Below are positions 1 through 6,954 of a DNA stretch of 9,470 nt, in pieces. Below the pieces are notes generated by a model. It searched no databases. It was not told where the DNA came from and saw only the letters and a program-made list of their open reading frames with translations. The DNA lies in assembly GCA_017424085.1 (NCBI GenBank), contig JAFPBP010000113.1, positions 1 to 9,470 of the forward strand, in the 5' to 3' direction. The translations under genes and the position numbers were made by a program. This DNA comes from Clostridia bacterium (GTDB taxonomy: Bacteria; Bacillota; Clostridia; Oscillospirales; UBA644). The stretch's first letter is position 1, and every line of letters starts with the position of its first letter.

Positions 1-2
1 AG

Positions 3-251
3 GGGCAACGTGTGATCGACACGGGCTTGTACGGCGTCGTTCGTCATCCCATGTATTTTGCAACGGTACTTCTCTTTCTCGCAATGCCTCTGATCTTAGG
101 ATCTTGGATCTCGTTTTTGATCTTTTTGGCATATCCCATCCTCATCTCCCTTCGCATCCAAGACGAGGAGCGGCTTTTGGAGCGGGAGCTTACCGGGTAC
201 ACCGAATATAAAGCGCGGGTAAAATACCGTTTGATCCCCTTCATCTGGTAA
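3..251 (+). CDS. ICMT/PEMT-family membrane methyltransferase, C-terminal part (5' truncated)
   Basis: This is the last 82 codons of a gene that begins left of the window. The reading frame is open to the left edge (codons for G-Q-R before the GTG at 12), so that GTG is an internal valine and not a start. The visible part has the signature of bacterial isoprenylcysteine carboxyl methyltransferase/phospholipid methyltransferase-like proteins. These are the VIDTGLYGVVRHPMY box, where the His-Pro lies near the S-adenosylmethionine site, then a hydrophobic hairpin (about FATVLLFLAMPLILGSWISF and the following stretch), then an acidic EER segment and the G-Y-x-E-Y...RVKYRLIPFIW tail. Members are polytopic inner-membrane proteins that methylate lipids or small hydrophobic substrates, but the substrate of bacterial homologues is usually unknown. 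The next gene starts 10 bases downstream, so the two are probably co-transcribed. The family call is firm; the substrate cannot be inferred. Confidence 0.85.
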   Translation, partial: GQRVIDTGLYGVVRHPMYFATVLLFLAMPLILGSWISFLIFLAYPILISLRIQDEERLLERELTGYTEYKARVKYRLIPFIW

Positions 252-261
252 AGGAGTTATT

Positions 262-732
262 ATGAAATTGTTGTTCAAGCAGCGCTTCTTCTCTTGGTTT
301 GACAGCTATGATATTTACGATGAAAACGGTAACACCCTCTACACCGTCAAGGGACAGCTGGATTGGGGGCATTGCCTTAAAATCTACGATGCCGCGGATC
401 GTGAGGTTGGAACGGTAAAGGAAGAGATCCTCACCTTCCTTCCCAAATTCAATATCTATAACAATCAAGCCTATCTGGGGTGCATTCGCAAGGAATTCTC
501 CTTCTTCGTTCCCCGATTCACCGTGGAATTCAACGGCTGGCAGGTGGAGGGCGATTTCTTTGAATGGGACTATACCATCCAAACGGCGCAGGGAGCTCCC
601 GTTGCAACCGTGTCCAAGGAGCTGTTCCAATGGACCGATACCTACGTCATTGACGTGAACGATCCCGCAGATGCCCTGTACGCTTTGATGCTGGTTCTTG
701 CCATTGACGCGGAGAAGTGCTCCCGCGATTGA
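262..732 (+). CDS. LURP-one-related (LOR/YxjI-like) tubby-fold protein
   Basis: This is a 156-residue soluble protein starting at ATG, with an AAAGGAG ribosome-binding site 5 bases upstream. It opens with MKLLFKQRFFSWFDSYDIYDE and then alternates short beta-strand-like stretches with turns (NGNTLYTVKGQLDWGHCLKIYD, EVGTVKEEILTFLPKFNIY, FTVEFNGWQVEGDFFEWDY, APVATVSKELFQWTDTYVIDV). It ends in a hydrophobic helix (ALYALMLVLAIDAE). This is the pattern of the LURP-one-related/YxjI family, a tubby-like 12-stranded barrel around a hydrophobic helix, and the length is close to the usual 160 or so. Tubby-like folds can bind phosphoinositides in eukaryotes, but no bacterial function is established. The gene lies 10 bases after a membrane methyltransferase gene and about 36 bases before a glycoside hydrolase gene, suggesting one transcript. 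It has no signal peptide and no catalytic motif. Confidence 0.85.
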   Translation: MKLLFKQRFFSWFDSYDIYDENGNTLYTVKGQLDWGHCLKIYDAADREVGTVKEEILTFLPKFNIYNNQAYLGCIRKEFSFFVPRFTVEFNGWQVEGDFFEWDYTIQTAQGAPVATVSKELFQWTDTYVIDVNDPADALYALMLVLAIDAEKCSRD

Positions 733-768
733 GTTAATCTAAAATTGATTTGAAAGAAGGATATGCTC

Positions 769-2598
769 ATGCTTGTAAGCGAAGTCCGTTTGAACCGTGA
801 ACGACCGACCCTGTGGATCGATCACCGTCCCGTGGCGGCAATGGCGTACACCACCTATTTTGAGGAGCGGAGCCGATACGAGGATTTTCTGGATGCGGGA
901 TATCGCATCTTCTTCGTCAACGCATCCTTTACCGACCTTCCGATCAACAGCGAGAAAACGGGATTTACACCCTTTAACGTAGGGATATTCGAGGATCCCG
1001 ATCACCCTGACTATTCGGAATTCGAGGACGCCGTTTACAAGATCCTGAAGAAGACTCCCGATGCGATCATTTTCCCCCGTATTTATATCAGCATGCCCAA
1101 ATGGTGGGTGGATCAGAACCCCGACGAGGTCGTTCCCACCAAGAAAGCGGGAATGCGAGAAATTCTGTTTTCGGATCGGTTCCGTAAAGACGGGGGAGAT
1201 CTGCTTCGCAAGCTGATCGCGCATGTCAGATCCTCGGATTACTCCGACCGTGTGGGCGGCTGGCAGATCTGCGGCGGACAGACGCAGGAATGGTTTTTCC
1301 CCGATATGAAGGGCGGTCTCTGTGCCGGTGCGGAGAAATACTACCGTCGCTGGATCAAGGAGACCTACGGCGAGGATCATGCGACCCTTCCCGCATACGA
1401 TGAGTTTCAATATCGCGGAAATCCCCGTCAGGAGAGTGAAAACGCAAGGCGGTATTGCCTTTTTTGCAATCTTGGTGTGGCGGAAAGTCTGGACTATTTT
1501 GCCTCGATCGTGAAGGAGGAGACGAATCATACGCAGATCGTCGGGTCCTTCTACGGATACACCTTTGAGTCGAACAATACCGTGCTGTTCGGAAGCCACG
1601 GCTTGCGCCGCCTTCTGGATTCTCCCAATCTGGATTTCTTCTCTTCTCCCAACGCTTATACGCAGAACCGTGCCTTCGGGATCGACTGGGCAGACATGGT
1701 TCCCGTGGATTCGCTGAAGCTTCACGGAAAGCTGGCGTTTATCGAATGTGACATTCGGACCTACCTTACCACGAGCATTCAGCGCGCACGTCCGGGGCGC
1801 TATCCCGACGATATCTATAAGACCGCCAACGGAACCTCCGTCTGGGAGGGACCTCCCACCGCCGAGCTTTCTCGGGAGGCGCTGCGAAAATGCTTCGCGC
1901 ATCAGATCTCGAAGGCATCTGCCGTGTGGTGGTTTGATATGTGGGGCGGTTGGTATCACGATCCTCTGCTGATGGCGGAGTTGAAATCCATGAAGGAGAT
2001 CTACGATAGCGAGGCTTCGGATAAGGACGGTGCATGGCTGACCCCCGACGTTGCCGTCTTTGCGGACGAGACGGCGTATGCCAATATGCTTTCCGAATCG
2101 CCTCAGCTGTCCGGTCACTTTACGCGCGGCGGCGTCAATACGACCCGAACCGAGATGGGGAACGTTGGGACGCCCTACGATCTTTTCATGGTGGAGGATG
2201 CACCGACCGTTCTTTCCCGTTACCGCGCCGCTGTGTTTCCGTTCCCCATACCCTCTCCCGCGGGTGAGCGTGCTCTTGCGTTGTGCCGATCTCTGAAGAT
2301 CCCCTATCTCTGCGCCACACCCGAGCATTCGGCTCTGTCTGCGGAGGAGATTCGTGCGTTTTTGGTCGAGCACGGGGTTCATTGCTATTCCGAATTGCCT
2401 AACGTGGTCTATGCGGGAAACGGCTATTTTGGGCTTCATTCCGCACAGGGAGGACCCAAGTCGGTCCGCTTCCCGACCACCGTTCACCTCCGTCCCGTGT
2501 TTGGGGCTGACGTTCCCGAGCAGACCTGCGATTCCTTGGAATTCGATCTTCCCGAAAACGGTACAGCGCTCTTTGCGGTTGAACTCAAAAATCAATAA
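769..2598 (+). CDS. Clan-A (GH42-like) glycoside hydrolase, putative beta-galactosidase-type, cytoplasmic
   Basis: A protein of 609 residues from the ATG at 769. An ATG two codons earlier (763) is in frame, but it lies only 2 bases after the GAAAGAAGG ribosome-binding site, whereas 769 lies 8 bases after it, so 769 is preferred. There is no signal peptide. Residues about 15-410 look like a TIM barrel (WIDHRPVAAMAY, AGYRIFFVNASFTDL, IIFPRIYISMPKWW). The motif GGWQICGGQTQEW places a likely acid/base Glu at residue 174. LAFIECDIRTYL places a likely nucleophile Glu at residue 326. A stretch of Trp residues follows (AVWWFDMWGGWYHD, about 385-398). Residues about 425-545 look like the Rossmann/GATase-like trimerisation domain of GH42 enzymes (DVAVFADETAYAN, YDLFMVEDAP, YRAAVFPFP, LKIPYLCATP). 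A small beta-rich tail follows. The architecture supports a retaining glycosidase acting on imported beta-linked sugars. Exact family and substrate are inferred, and another clan-A family is possible. A strong terminator follows. Confidence 0.8.
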   Translation: MLVSEVRLNRERPTLWIDHRPVAAMAYTTYFEERSRYEDFLDAGYRIFFVNASFTDLPINSEKTGFTPFNVGIFEDPDHPDYSEFEDAVYKILKKTPDAIIFPRIYISMPKWWVDQNPDEVVPTKKAGMREILFSDRFRKDGGDLLRKLIAHVRSSDYSDRVGGWQICGGQTQEWFFPDMKGGLCAGAEKYYRRWIKETYGEDHATLPAYDEFQYRGNPRQESENARRYCLFCNLGVAESLDYFASIVKEETNHTQIVGSFYGYTFESNNTVLFGSHGLRRLLDSPNLDFFSSPNAYTQNRAFGIDWADMVPVDSLKLHGKLAFIECDIRTYLTTSIQRARPGRYPDDIYKTANGTSVWEGPPTAELSREALRKCFAHQISKASAVWWFDMWGGWYHDPLLMAELKSMKEIYDSEASDKDGAWLTPDVAVFADETAYANMLSESPQLSGHFTRGGVNTTRTEMGNVGTPYDLFMVEDAPTVLSRYRAAVFPFPIPSPAGERALALCRSLKIPYLCATPEHSALSAEEIRAFLVEHGVHCYSELPNVVYAGNGYFGLHSAQGGPKSVRFPTTVHLRPVFGADVPEQTCDSLEFDLPENGTALFAVELKNQ

Positions 2599-2606
2599 GC
2601 ATATGA

Positions 2607-2645
2607 GAATGACACTTTCCCGAGAGAAAGTGTCATTCGTTTTTT
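2607..2645 (+). terminator. Intrinsic terminator after the glycoside hydrolase gene
   Basis: A perfect 13-bp stem, GAATGACACTTTC (2607-2619) with GAAAGTGTCATTC (2626-2638), closes a 6-base loop. After one G it is followed by six T (2640-2645). It begins 8 bases after the stop codon of the rightward gene. Read on the opposite strand the hairpin has no U-tract, so it serves the + strand chiefly; the convergent MATE gene stops 7 bases away and may use it only weakly. Confidence 0.93.
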
Positions 2646-2651
2646 ATGTAA

Positions 2652-4037
2652 TTACTGTTGGTCTACGATGTTTTGCACCCAGGATCCCTGCTTGACCAGA
2701 TACCCGCCTGCCAGACATTTGATGAGGTTCAGACATTGCACGATTGCGTACAGGGGAAGGATGGGGAGGGTTGTGAAGTTCGCAAGAATCATTGCAACGG
2801 GAGTCGCGATCACCCACACGAAGCCGCTGTCGAACAGGAAGGTAACGAAGGTTTTTCCTCCTGCCCGCAGGGTGAAATAGGTGGCGTTTGCAAAGGCGTC
2901 CAGGGGCATGGTTGCGGCTGTGATCAGCATCAGCATCGTCGCAATCGCCCGCACCTCTTCCGTGGTGTTGTAAAAGGAGGGGATCCAACCCGCCAGGATC
3001 GCAAACAGTCCTGCGGTCACAATGCTGACAAGCACCGAAAATACCAGCATTTTGGGGCAGTCTCGCCGTGCTTTTTCGTGCTGTCCCGCGCCTAAGATCT
3101 GCCCAAGCATAATGCCGATGGCAACCCCCACCGATTTGAAGCTGACCGAGAATACGTTGAGGAAGGTCTGGGAGATGTTGTTTGCCGCCATCACGTCAAG
3201 CCCGCGCAGGGAGTAGCATTGGCACAGGGTTGCCATGCCCGCCGCCCAAATGGTTTCGTTGAGCATCAGAGGAAGTCCGCGGACGATGATCTGCTTGACC
3301 AAGGCTTTTGGAATGTGAAGACTGCGATATGCGCCTTTAATGAAGGGGACGTCCTTTTTATGTGCGTGGGTCCAGATCGCAACGATCGTCAATTCCACGA
3401 CGCGCGAGATGTTCGTTGCAATCGCCGCCCCAACGATACCCATGGCGGGAGCGCCGAATTTTCCGAAGATGAGAACGTAGTTCAGGCAGAGGTTGACCAG
3501 AACCGCCACGATCCCTGCCACCATGGAGGGTACCGACCGTCCCGTTTCCCGCAGGGTTCCCGCATAGCATTGGGTCAAGGTGTAGGGGAGAAGCCCTACC
3601 AGCATGACCACCAGATATTCGTATGCGTATTCCAGCGTTGCCGCCGCATCAAGTCCGCTTTCCCCCTCGGTCATGTAGAGGGCGCAAAGGGGCTTGCCCG
3701 CAAAGAGGAACAGGGCGATTCCCAGTCCCGTGAACAGGATCCCTGCAAGGATCTTGAAACGGAAGGTATGGCGCAATCCCTCGTGATCGGATTTCCCGCT
3801 GAACTGCGCTCCGAACAGACCTGCTCCCGACATGACGCCGAAAATGCAGAGGTTGAAGACGAAGATCAATTGGTTTGCCACCGCAACCCCCGTCATTTGC
3901 TCTGTTCCCACCGCGCCGACCATGATGTTGTCCAGCATGTTGACGAAGGCGGTGATCCCGTTTTGAATCATGAGAGGAATGGATAGGGCAAGCAGTTGAC
4001 GGTAGAATTGCCTGTCCCCGATGAATTTTTGAAGCAT
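2652..4037 (-). CDS. MATE-family multidrug/metabolite efflux transporter
   Basis: A protein of 461 residues, typical of MATE antiporters, which use a proton or sodium gradient to export hydrophobic, often cationic compounds. The sequence reads as about 12 hydrophobic segments in two homologous halves. The first half begins LLALSIPLMIQNGITAFVNMLDNIMVG (about 15-41). The conserved half-ending stretch GRSVPSMVAGIVAVLVNLCL and NYVLIFGKFGAPAMGIVGAA (about 166-205) is diagnostic. The second half begins IIVRGLPLMLNETIWAAGMA (about 250-269) and includes VAIGIMLGQILGAGQ (305-319). The ATG at 4037 is supported by GAGG 6 bases upstream. That ribosome-binding site lies just past the stop codon of the upstream rhamnosidase-like gene, with only 11 bases between the genes, so the two are almost certainly one operon and translationally linked. 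The exported substrate is unknown; the context hints at a product of glycoside breakdown, which is inference. Confidence 0.93.
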   Translation of the reverse strand: MLQKFIGDRQFYRQLLALSIPLMIQNGITAFVNMLDNIMVGAVGTEQMTGVAVANQLIFVFNLCIFGVMSGAGLFGAQFSGKSDHEGLRHTFRFKILAGILFTGLGIALFLFAGKPLCALYMTEGESGLDAAATLEYAYEYLVVMLVGLLPYTLTQCYAGTLRETGRSVPSMVAGIVAVLVNLCLNYVLIFGKFGAPAMGIVGAAIATNISRVVELTIVAIWTHAHKKDVPFIKGAYRSLHIPKALVKQIIVRGLPLMLNETIWAAGMATLCQCYSLRGLDVMAANNISQTFLNVFSVSFKSVGVAIGIMLGQILGAGQHEKARRDCPKMLVFSVLVSIVTAGLFAILAGWIPSFYNTTEEVRAIATMLMLITAATMPLDAFANATYFTLRAGGKTFVTFLFDSGFVWVIATPVAMILANFTTLPILPLYAIVQCLNLIKCLAGGYLVKQGSWVQNIVDQQ

Positions 4038-4048
4038 GGTTTACCTCG

Positions 4049-5965
4049 TTATGCGTTTTGCGTGGGGAGATATAACAGGGGAATGGCGCTCCATCCGTGG
4101 CAGAGGCTCCCCGCATTGTCGAATGCAATCGATCCGTCGATGGTTTCCCAAGTGCAATCGGATCCGGCGTCGATCATTTTTTTGTAGTCACGGCGAATCT
4201 CGCCGAGGATGTAATCGCGGTATTTTTCCGCATCTACGCTCAGAAGAGCGTCGTATTTGAAGATCCGCATGCTCAGCGAGCATGCCTCGGTTTTGCCTGC
4301 GATAACGGCGTTGCAGATGACCGAAGCCTCCTCGGGAGAGACCACCTTCGCAAGGATGGCAAGAGCATTTGCCAGATCCGTGTATTCATCCGCACCGATC
4401 CGCATGGTCAGAAGCCCTGTTTCGGGGCAGAAGAATGCATCCTTCACGTTTCGCCTCAGCTCGTCCGCCGCTCCCGCATAGGGGAAGGGAAGAGCACAGG
4501 CGTCGCAGATCTCCTTCAATGCGTCCAACGCAAGGATCAGCCCGCAGTTCAATGCGGCATCAGGCTCGCTTACCTCGGCGCGCCCCAGCGTTCCGTCGGA
4601 ATAGGGAGACCAATCGTAGAAATTCCAGTAATCCTTGCCTTCGAAGCGGACCGCAAGTCCGTTTTCTCTGCGCTTGAGAAATTCTCCGAGAATCGCAACG
4701 AGACGGGGATAAACCTCCATGGGCAGGGATCTGTCGCCCGTGTTTTTGAGATATTCATTGACCGAAAGAATGTAATAAAGGGAGAAGGAGGGAATGGTCA
4801 GCGGCGTTCCCGAGGGGAAGCAGATGGACAACAAATCGTCGTCCCGCTTGTCCTGACTCATCAGCTTCAGATTTGCCCGTACGTATTCCGCATTGCCCCC
4901 TTCAAATGCCTTGTATCCGCAGAGCATCTGATTGCGGGAGTCGAAGGCGTAAAGGCATTGCTCTCGCCAGGGACAATCCACGTAATGCTCCATCATGCAA
5001 AGCTTCAGCGTATTGACGCACAAGTCGATGATCCTCTGATCGTCCTCGTTGGTCGCCGTCAGAGGAATGGTGTTTACGGGATAGCTTTGGGGGATCAGCC
5101 CGATCTTCTGAACGTCGATCTCGTCCTCACAGACGATTCCGATATAGCGGCAGGCAAGGCGAAGGAACGGGTTGACATATTGATTTTCCCCGACCTTAGT
5201 CGTATAGTCGAAGGAAAAGTCCCGTTTGCCCACGATGCGGTAAACCTCTCCGTTCTCCAGATGCTCGGAGTAGGAAATCGTCAGGCGTTGTTCCGTTTTG
5301 CTCGTGATGCTCAGGGAGAACAGTCCTACGACCTCTTTCCCCAAATCGAAAATGTAATTGCGCTTTCCGGCGTTACGGATTTCCTTTGCCTCGATCATGG
5401 GGGCGAGAACCTGTTTTTTTATGGGGCGAGGGATGAGGGTGCAATCTTTTTCCGAAAGAACCGAGGGATGGAAATTTTCGGGGTTTTTTTGCTTCCAATC
5501 GTCTTCCTTTGCGGCGTTGTATGCATAGCCGTAGCCCAACTGCCCCGTAATCTTCTTCATGCGGCCGTTTTCATAGGCAAGGCTCTTGCGGGATAATGTC
5601 TTCTCGTTGCTTTGAGCGATGATTTCTTCGTTCTGAACGATCTCAAAGATTAAGCCCGCAGGGGCAGGACGATACCTCTGGGATGCGCCGCCGAAATGCC
5701 ACACGGTCACGGTCAAGCGATTTTTGCCATCGACAAGATAGGGCGTCAGTTCCACCGTATCGTAAATCTTGTAATGCTCAAAATCACCGTACTGTCCGCT
5801 TTCAACGAAGGTACCGTTCAATTCCATCGCATAATCTCCGTCGCAGGAAATTCTGCATTGGCAAGAATCGCTTGATGCATTGAATTCGCAGATGAATTCG
5901 CCGTATTCATCTTTCCCCGCATTGTTGTTGCACCAGATCCATTTTGCATTCTCAAAAGGCTTCAC
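4049..5965 (-). CDS. GH78-like alpha-L-rhamnosidase family protein, compact and cytoplasmic
   Basis: A protein of 638 residues if started at the GTG at 5965. An in-frame GTG at 5971 lies 1 base from the AAGGAGG site, while 5965 lies 7 bases from it, so 5965 is preferred. No signal peptide is seen. Residues about 5-110 resemble the N-terminal beta domain of GH78 enzymes (WIWCNNN, ISCDGDYAMELNGTFV, LTVTVWHFGG). A second beta region covers about 195-300 (NYIFDLGKEVVGLFSLSI, LTISYSEHLENGEVY, NPFLRLACRYIGI). The (alpha/alpha)6 barrel follows: HYVDCPWREQ contains a candidate general acid Glu335, WNFYDWSPY lies near 447-455, and DCTWETIDGS contains a candidate general base Glu607, followed by SLCHGWSAIP. 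These match the family motifs DCPQR(D/E)ER and xxWE...SxxH. Family enzymes invert the anomeric centre while releasing L-rhamnose. The protein is much shorter than typical 900-1100-residue members, and the first motif is degenerate after WREQ. First gene of an operon with a MATE exporter. Substrate is inferred. Confidence 0.82.
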   Translation of the reverse strand: MKPFENAKWIWCNNNAGKDEYGEFICEFNASSDSCQCRISCDGDYAMELNGTFVESGQYGDFEHYKIYDTVELTPYLVDGKNRLTVTVWHFGGASQRYRPAPAGLIFEIVQNEEIIAQSNEKTLSRKSLAYENGRMKKITGQLGYGYAYNAAKEDDWKQKNPENFHPSVLSEKDCTLIPRPIKKQVLAPMIEAKEIRNAGKRNYIFDLGKEVVGLFSLSITSKTEQRLTISYSEHLENGEVYRIVGKRDFSFDYTTKVGENQYVNPFLRLACRYIGIVCEDEIDVQKIGLIPQSYPVNTIPLTATNEDDQRIIDLCVNTLKLCMMEHYVDCPWREQCLYAFDSRNQMLCGYKAFEGGNAEYVRANLKLMSQDKRDDDLLSICFPSGTPLTIPSFSLYYILSVNEYLKNTGDRSLPMEVYPRLVAILGEFLKRRENGLAVRFEGKDYWNFYDWSPYSDGTLGRAEVSEPDAALNCGLILALDALKEICDACALPFPYAGAADELRRNVKDAFFCPETGLLTMRIGADEYTDLANALAILAKVVSPEEASVICNAVIAGKTEACSLSMRIFKYDALLSVDAEKYRDYILGEIRRDYKKMIDAGSDCTWETIDGSIAFDNAGSLCHGWSAIPLLYLPTQNA

Positions 5966-5987
5966 AGGCACCCCTCCTTACGTAATA

Positions 5988-6015
5988 AGAATACTGTAAC
6001 ACTTTTTTGTGTCAA
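5988..6015 (-). promoter_or_regulatory. Housekeeping-type promoter of the rhamnosidase-MATE operon
   Basis: On the minus strand a perfect TTGACA -35 box (6015-6010) is followed after 16 bases by TATTCT (5993-5988), which matches 4 of 6 bases of the TATAAT -10 consensus. The -10 box lies 8 bases upstream of the AAGGAGG ribosome-binding site, giving a very short leader. Confidence 0.6.
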
Positions 6016-6026
6016 ATGGTATACAA
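5997..6026. promoter_or_regulatory. Candidate operator dyads at the rhamnosidase-MATE promoter
   Basis: Two small dyads overlap or abut the promoter. TAACACTTTTTTGTGTCA (5997-6014) has 6-base arms matching at 5 positions; it lies in the spacer and overlaps the -35 box. TGGTATACAA (6017-6026) is palindromic at 8 of 10 bases and sits immediately upstream of the -35 box. Either could bind a sugar-responsive repressor or activator, but no regulator gene is in the window and short AT-rich dyads also arise by chance. Confidence 0.3.
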
Positions 6027-6050
6027 GAATCGTAATTGATTTTGAACAGT

Positions 6051-6078
6051 AAAAATGCAACCGATCACGGTTGCATTT
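6051..6078 (-). terminator. Intrinsic terminator after the polysaccharide deacetylase gene
   Basis: The stem AAATGCAACCG (6053-6063) pairs perfectly with CGGTTGCATTT (6068-6078) around a 4-base loop. Read leftward, the stem runs into a stretch of five T (6055-6051). It begins 6 bases after the deacetylase stop codon and lies upstream of the rhamnosidase promoter, so it insulates the two leftward units. It has the same AAAAATGC / GCATTTTT build as the hairpin at 8054-8080. Confidence 0.88.
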
Positions 6079-6084
6079 CAAAGC

Positions 6085-6900
6085 CTATTTTACAAAATCC
6101 TCCAGACTTCCGAAGGTATATCCCATGTCCTTCCAGCCCCGGATCAGTTCATCCAGAATGGCTGCATTGGTGGCGGACGTGCTGTGCAGAAGCACAATGG
6201 CACCGTTGTGGATCCGTGCGTTCAGCTTTTGTATTGCGCTTTTGGGATCGGGCTGCTTTGCGGTGTTCCAATCCACGTACGCAAGGCTCCAGAAGACGGT
6301 GGTGTATCCCAGTTGCTGTGCGTGTCGCAGGTTCAATTCGCTGAATTTTCCTTGAGGCGGTCGGTAAAGCTTGATCATATCCCGTCCCGTGATCTCTCGG
6401 TATTTTACTTCCACCGGCGTCAGCTCCGCCCGTAGAGCCTCTGCGGAGGTCAGCGTACTCATGTCGGGATGGGATGCGGTGTGATTTGCTACGATATGCC
6501 CCTCATCCGCCATGCGAAGCACCAGCTCGGGCGCCGTTTTCATGTAATGCTCCACCAAAAAGAAGGTGGCTTTTACCTCGTGCTTCTTCAAAACGTCGAG
6601 GATCGTTTTGGTATAGCCGTTTTCGTACCCTGCGTCGAAGGTCAGATAGATGGTCTTTTCGTCGGTGTTTCCAATGTAGTAGGCGTCAAATTCCTTTAAC
6701 TTTTCCGCTCCCACGTTTCCTTGGGGCGCCGCTCCCTGAATGACAAAGTTCAATCCCCAATCGCTTCCCGAAAAGACCTCCGACGTCTGATTGTCCAACG
6801 CCGCAAGCGCCACCATGGAGAGACAGACGCAAACCGCAGATAGGGTTACCGATTGCCAATGTACCTCCAGAAAATGCAAGATTTTTTCCCATCGTTTCAT
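6085..6900 (-). CDS. pdaA: PdaA-like polysaccharide (peptidoglycan N-acetylmuramic acid) deacetylase
   Basis: A protein of 271 residues from the ATG at 6900. In-frame ATGs at 6906 and 6927 exist. The AAGGAG site (6915-6910) is 9 bases from 6900 but only 3 from 6906, and 6927 lies inside the likely -10 promoter element. A membrane segment (VTLSAVCVCLSMVALAAL, about residues 18-35) anchors the protein with its catalytic domain outside the membrane. All NodB/CE4 motifs are present: TFDAGYEN with catalytic-base Asp89, the metal-binding NHTASH (His140, His144), RPPQGKF (180-186) and LLHSTS (His239). The TFDxGYEN form, where the usual second Asp of TFDDG is replaced, is characteristic of the PdaA group. 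In Bacillus, PdaA removes acetyl groups from muramic acid for the muramic delta-lactam of spore cortex. It is divergent from spmA-spmB, which supports a sporulation role. The deacetylase call is firm; PdaA orthology is likely but not proven. Confidence 0.87.
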   Translation of the reverse strand: MKRWEKILHFLEVHWQSVTLSAVCVCLSMVALAALDNQTSEVFSGSDWGLNFVIQGAAPQGNVGAEKLKEFDAYYIGNTDEKTIYLTFDAGYENGYTKTILDVLKKHEVKATFFLVEHYMKTAPELVLRMADEGHIVANHTASHPDMSTLTSAEALRAELTPVEVKYREITGRDMIKLYRPPQGKFSELNLRHAQQLGYTTVFWSLAYVDWNTAKQPDPKSAIQKLNARIHNGAIVLLHSTSATNAAILDELIRGWKDMGYTFGSLEDFVK

Positions 6901-6925
6901 ACGCATTCGCTCCTTTTCTGATTTC

Positions 6926-6954
6926 ATTGTATGACATACTTTTCTCTGTTATCC
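6926..6954 (-). promoter_or_regulatory. Putative sigma-E-type promoter of the pdaA-like gene
   Basis: On the minus strand CATACAAT (6933-6926) matches the sporulation sigma-E -10 consensus CATACAnT. It is preceded after 14 bases by GGATAAC (6954-6948), which carries the central ATA of the sigma-E -35 element kmATAtT at the expected distance. The predicted start of transcription would fall just before the AAGGAG site, which excludes translation from the ATG at 6927. Consensus comparison is from memory of Bacillus promoters. Sigma-K (CATAnnnT) is also compatible with the -10 alone. Confidence 0.5.

Noticed and set aside
12..251. The GTG at 12 as the start of a small 79-residue protein
   Set aside because: The upstream codons continue the conserved family motif and the window begins only 11 bases earlier, so this is the tail of a larger membrane methyltransferase.
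733..768. A separate promoter or regulatory RNA before the glycoside hydrolase gene
   Set aside because: The gap is only about 36 bases, and apart from the ribosome-binding site I see no convincing -35/-10 pair or hairpin; read-through from the upstream genes is the simpler explanation.
739..2595. A 618-codon open frame on the minus strand covering the whole glycoside hydrolase gene
   Set aside because: Its codons are in register with the sense codons, so it stays open simply because the sense gene avoids TTA, CTA and TCA codons. The translation has no recognisable domain, is rich in Arg, Gly and His, and the sense strand encodes a clear enzyme with a ribosome-binding site and terminator.
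3219..3986. A 255-codon open frame on the plus strand opposite the MATE gene
   Set aside because: The product is rich in Gln, Asp, His and Arg with no domain pattern, as expected for the complement of a membrane-protein gene.
4097..5596. A 499-codon open frame on the plus strand opposite the rhamnosidase-like gene
   Set aside because: It is also in register with the sense codons and explained by codon avoidance. No ribosome-binding site or family signature was seen, and the minus strand carries the recognisable GH78-like motifs.
6898..6927. Translation of the deacetylase from the ATG at 6927
   Set aside because: It has no ribosome-binding site and lies within the probable -10 promoter element; AAGGAG at 6915-6910 serves the ATG at 6900.
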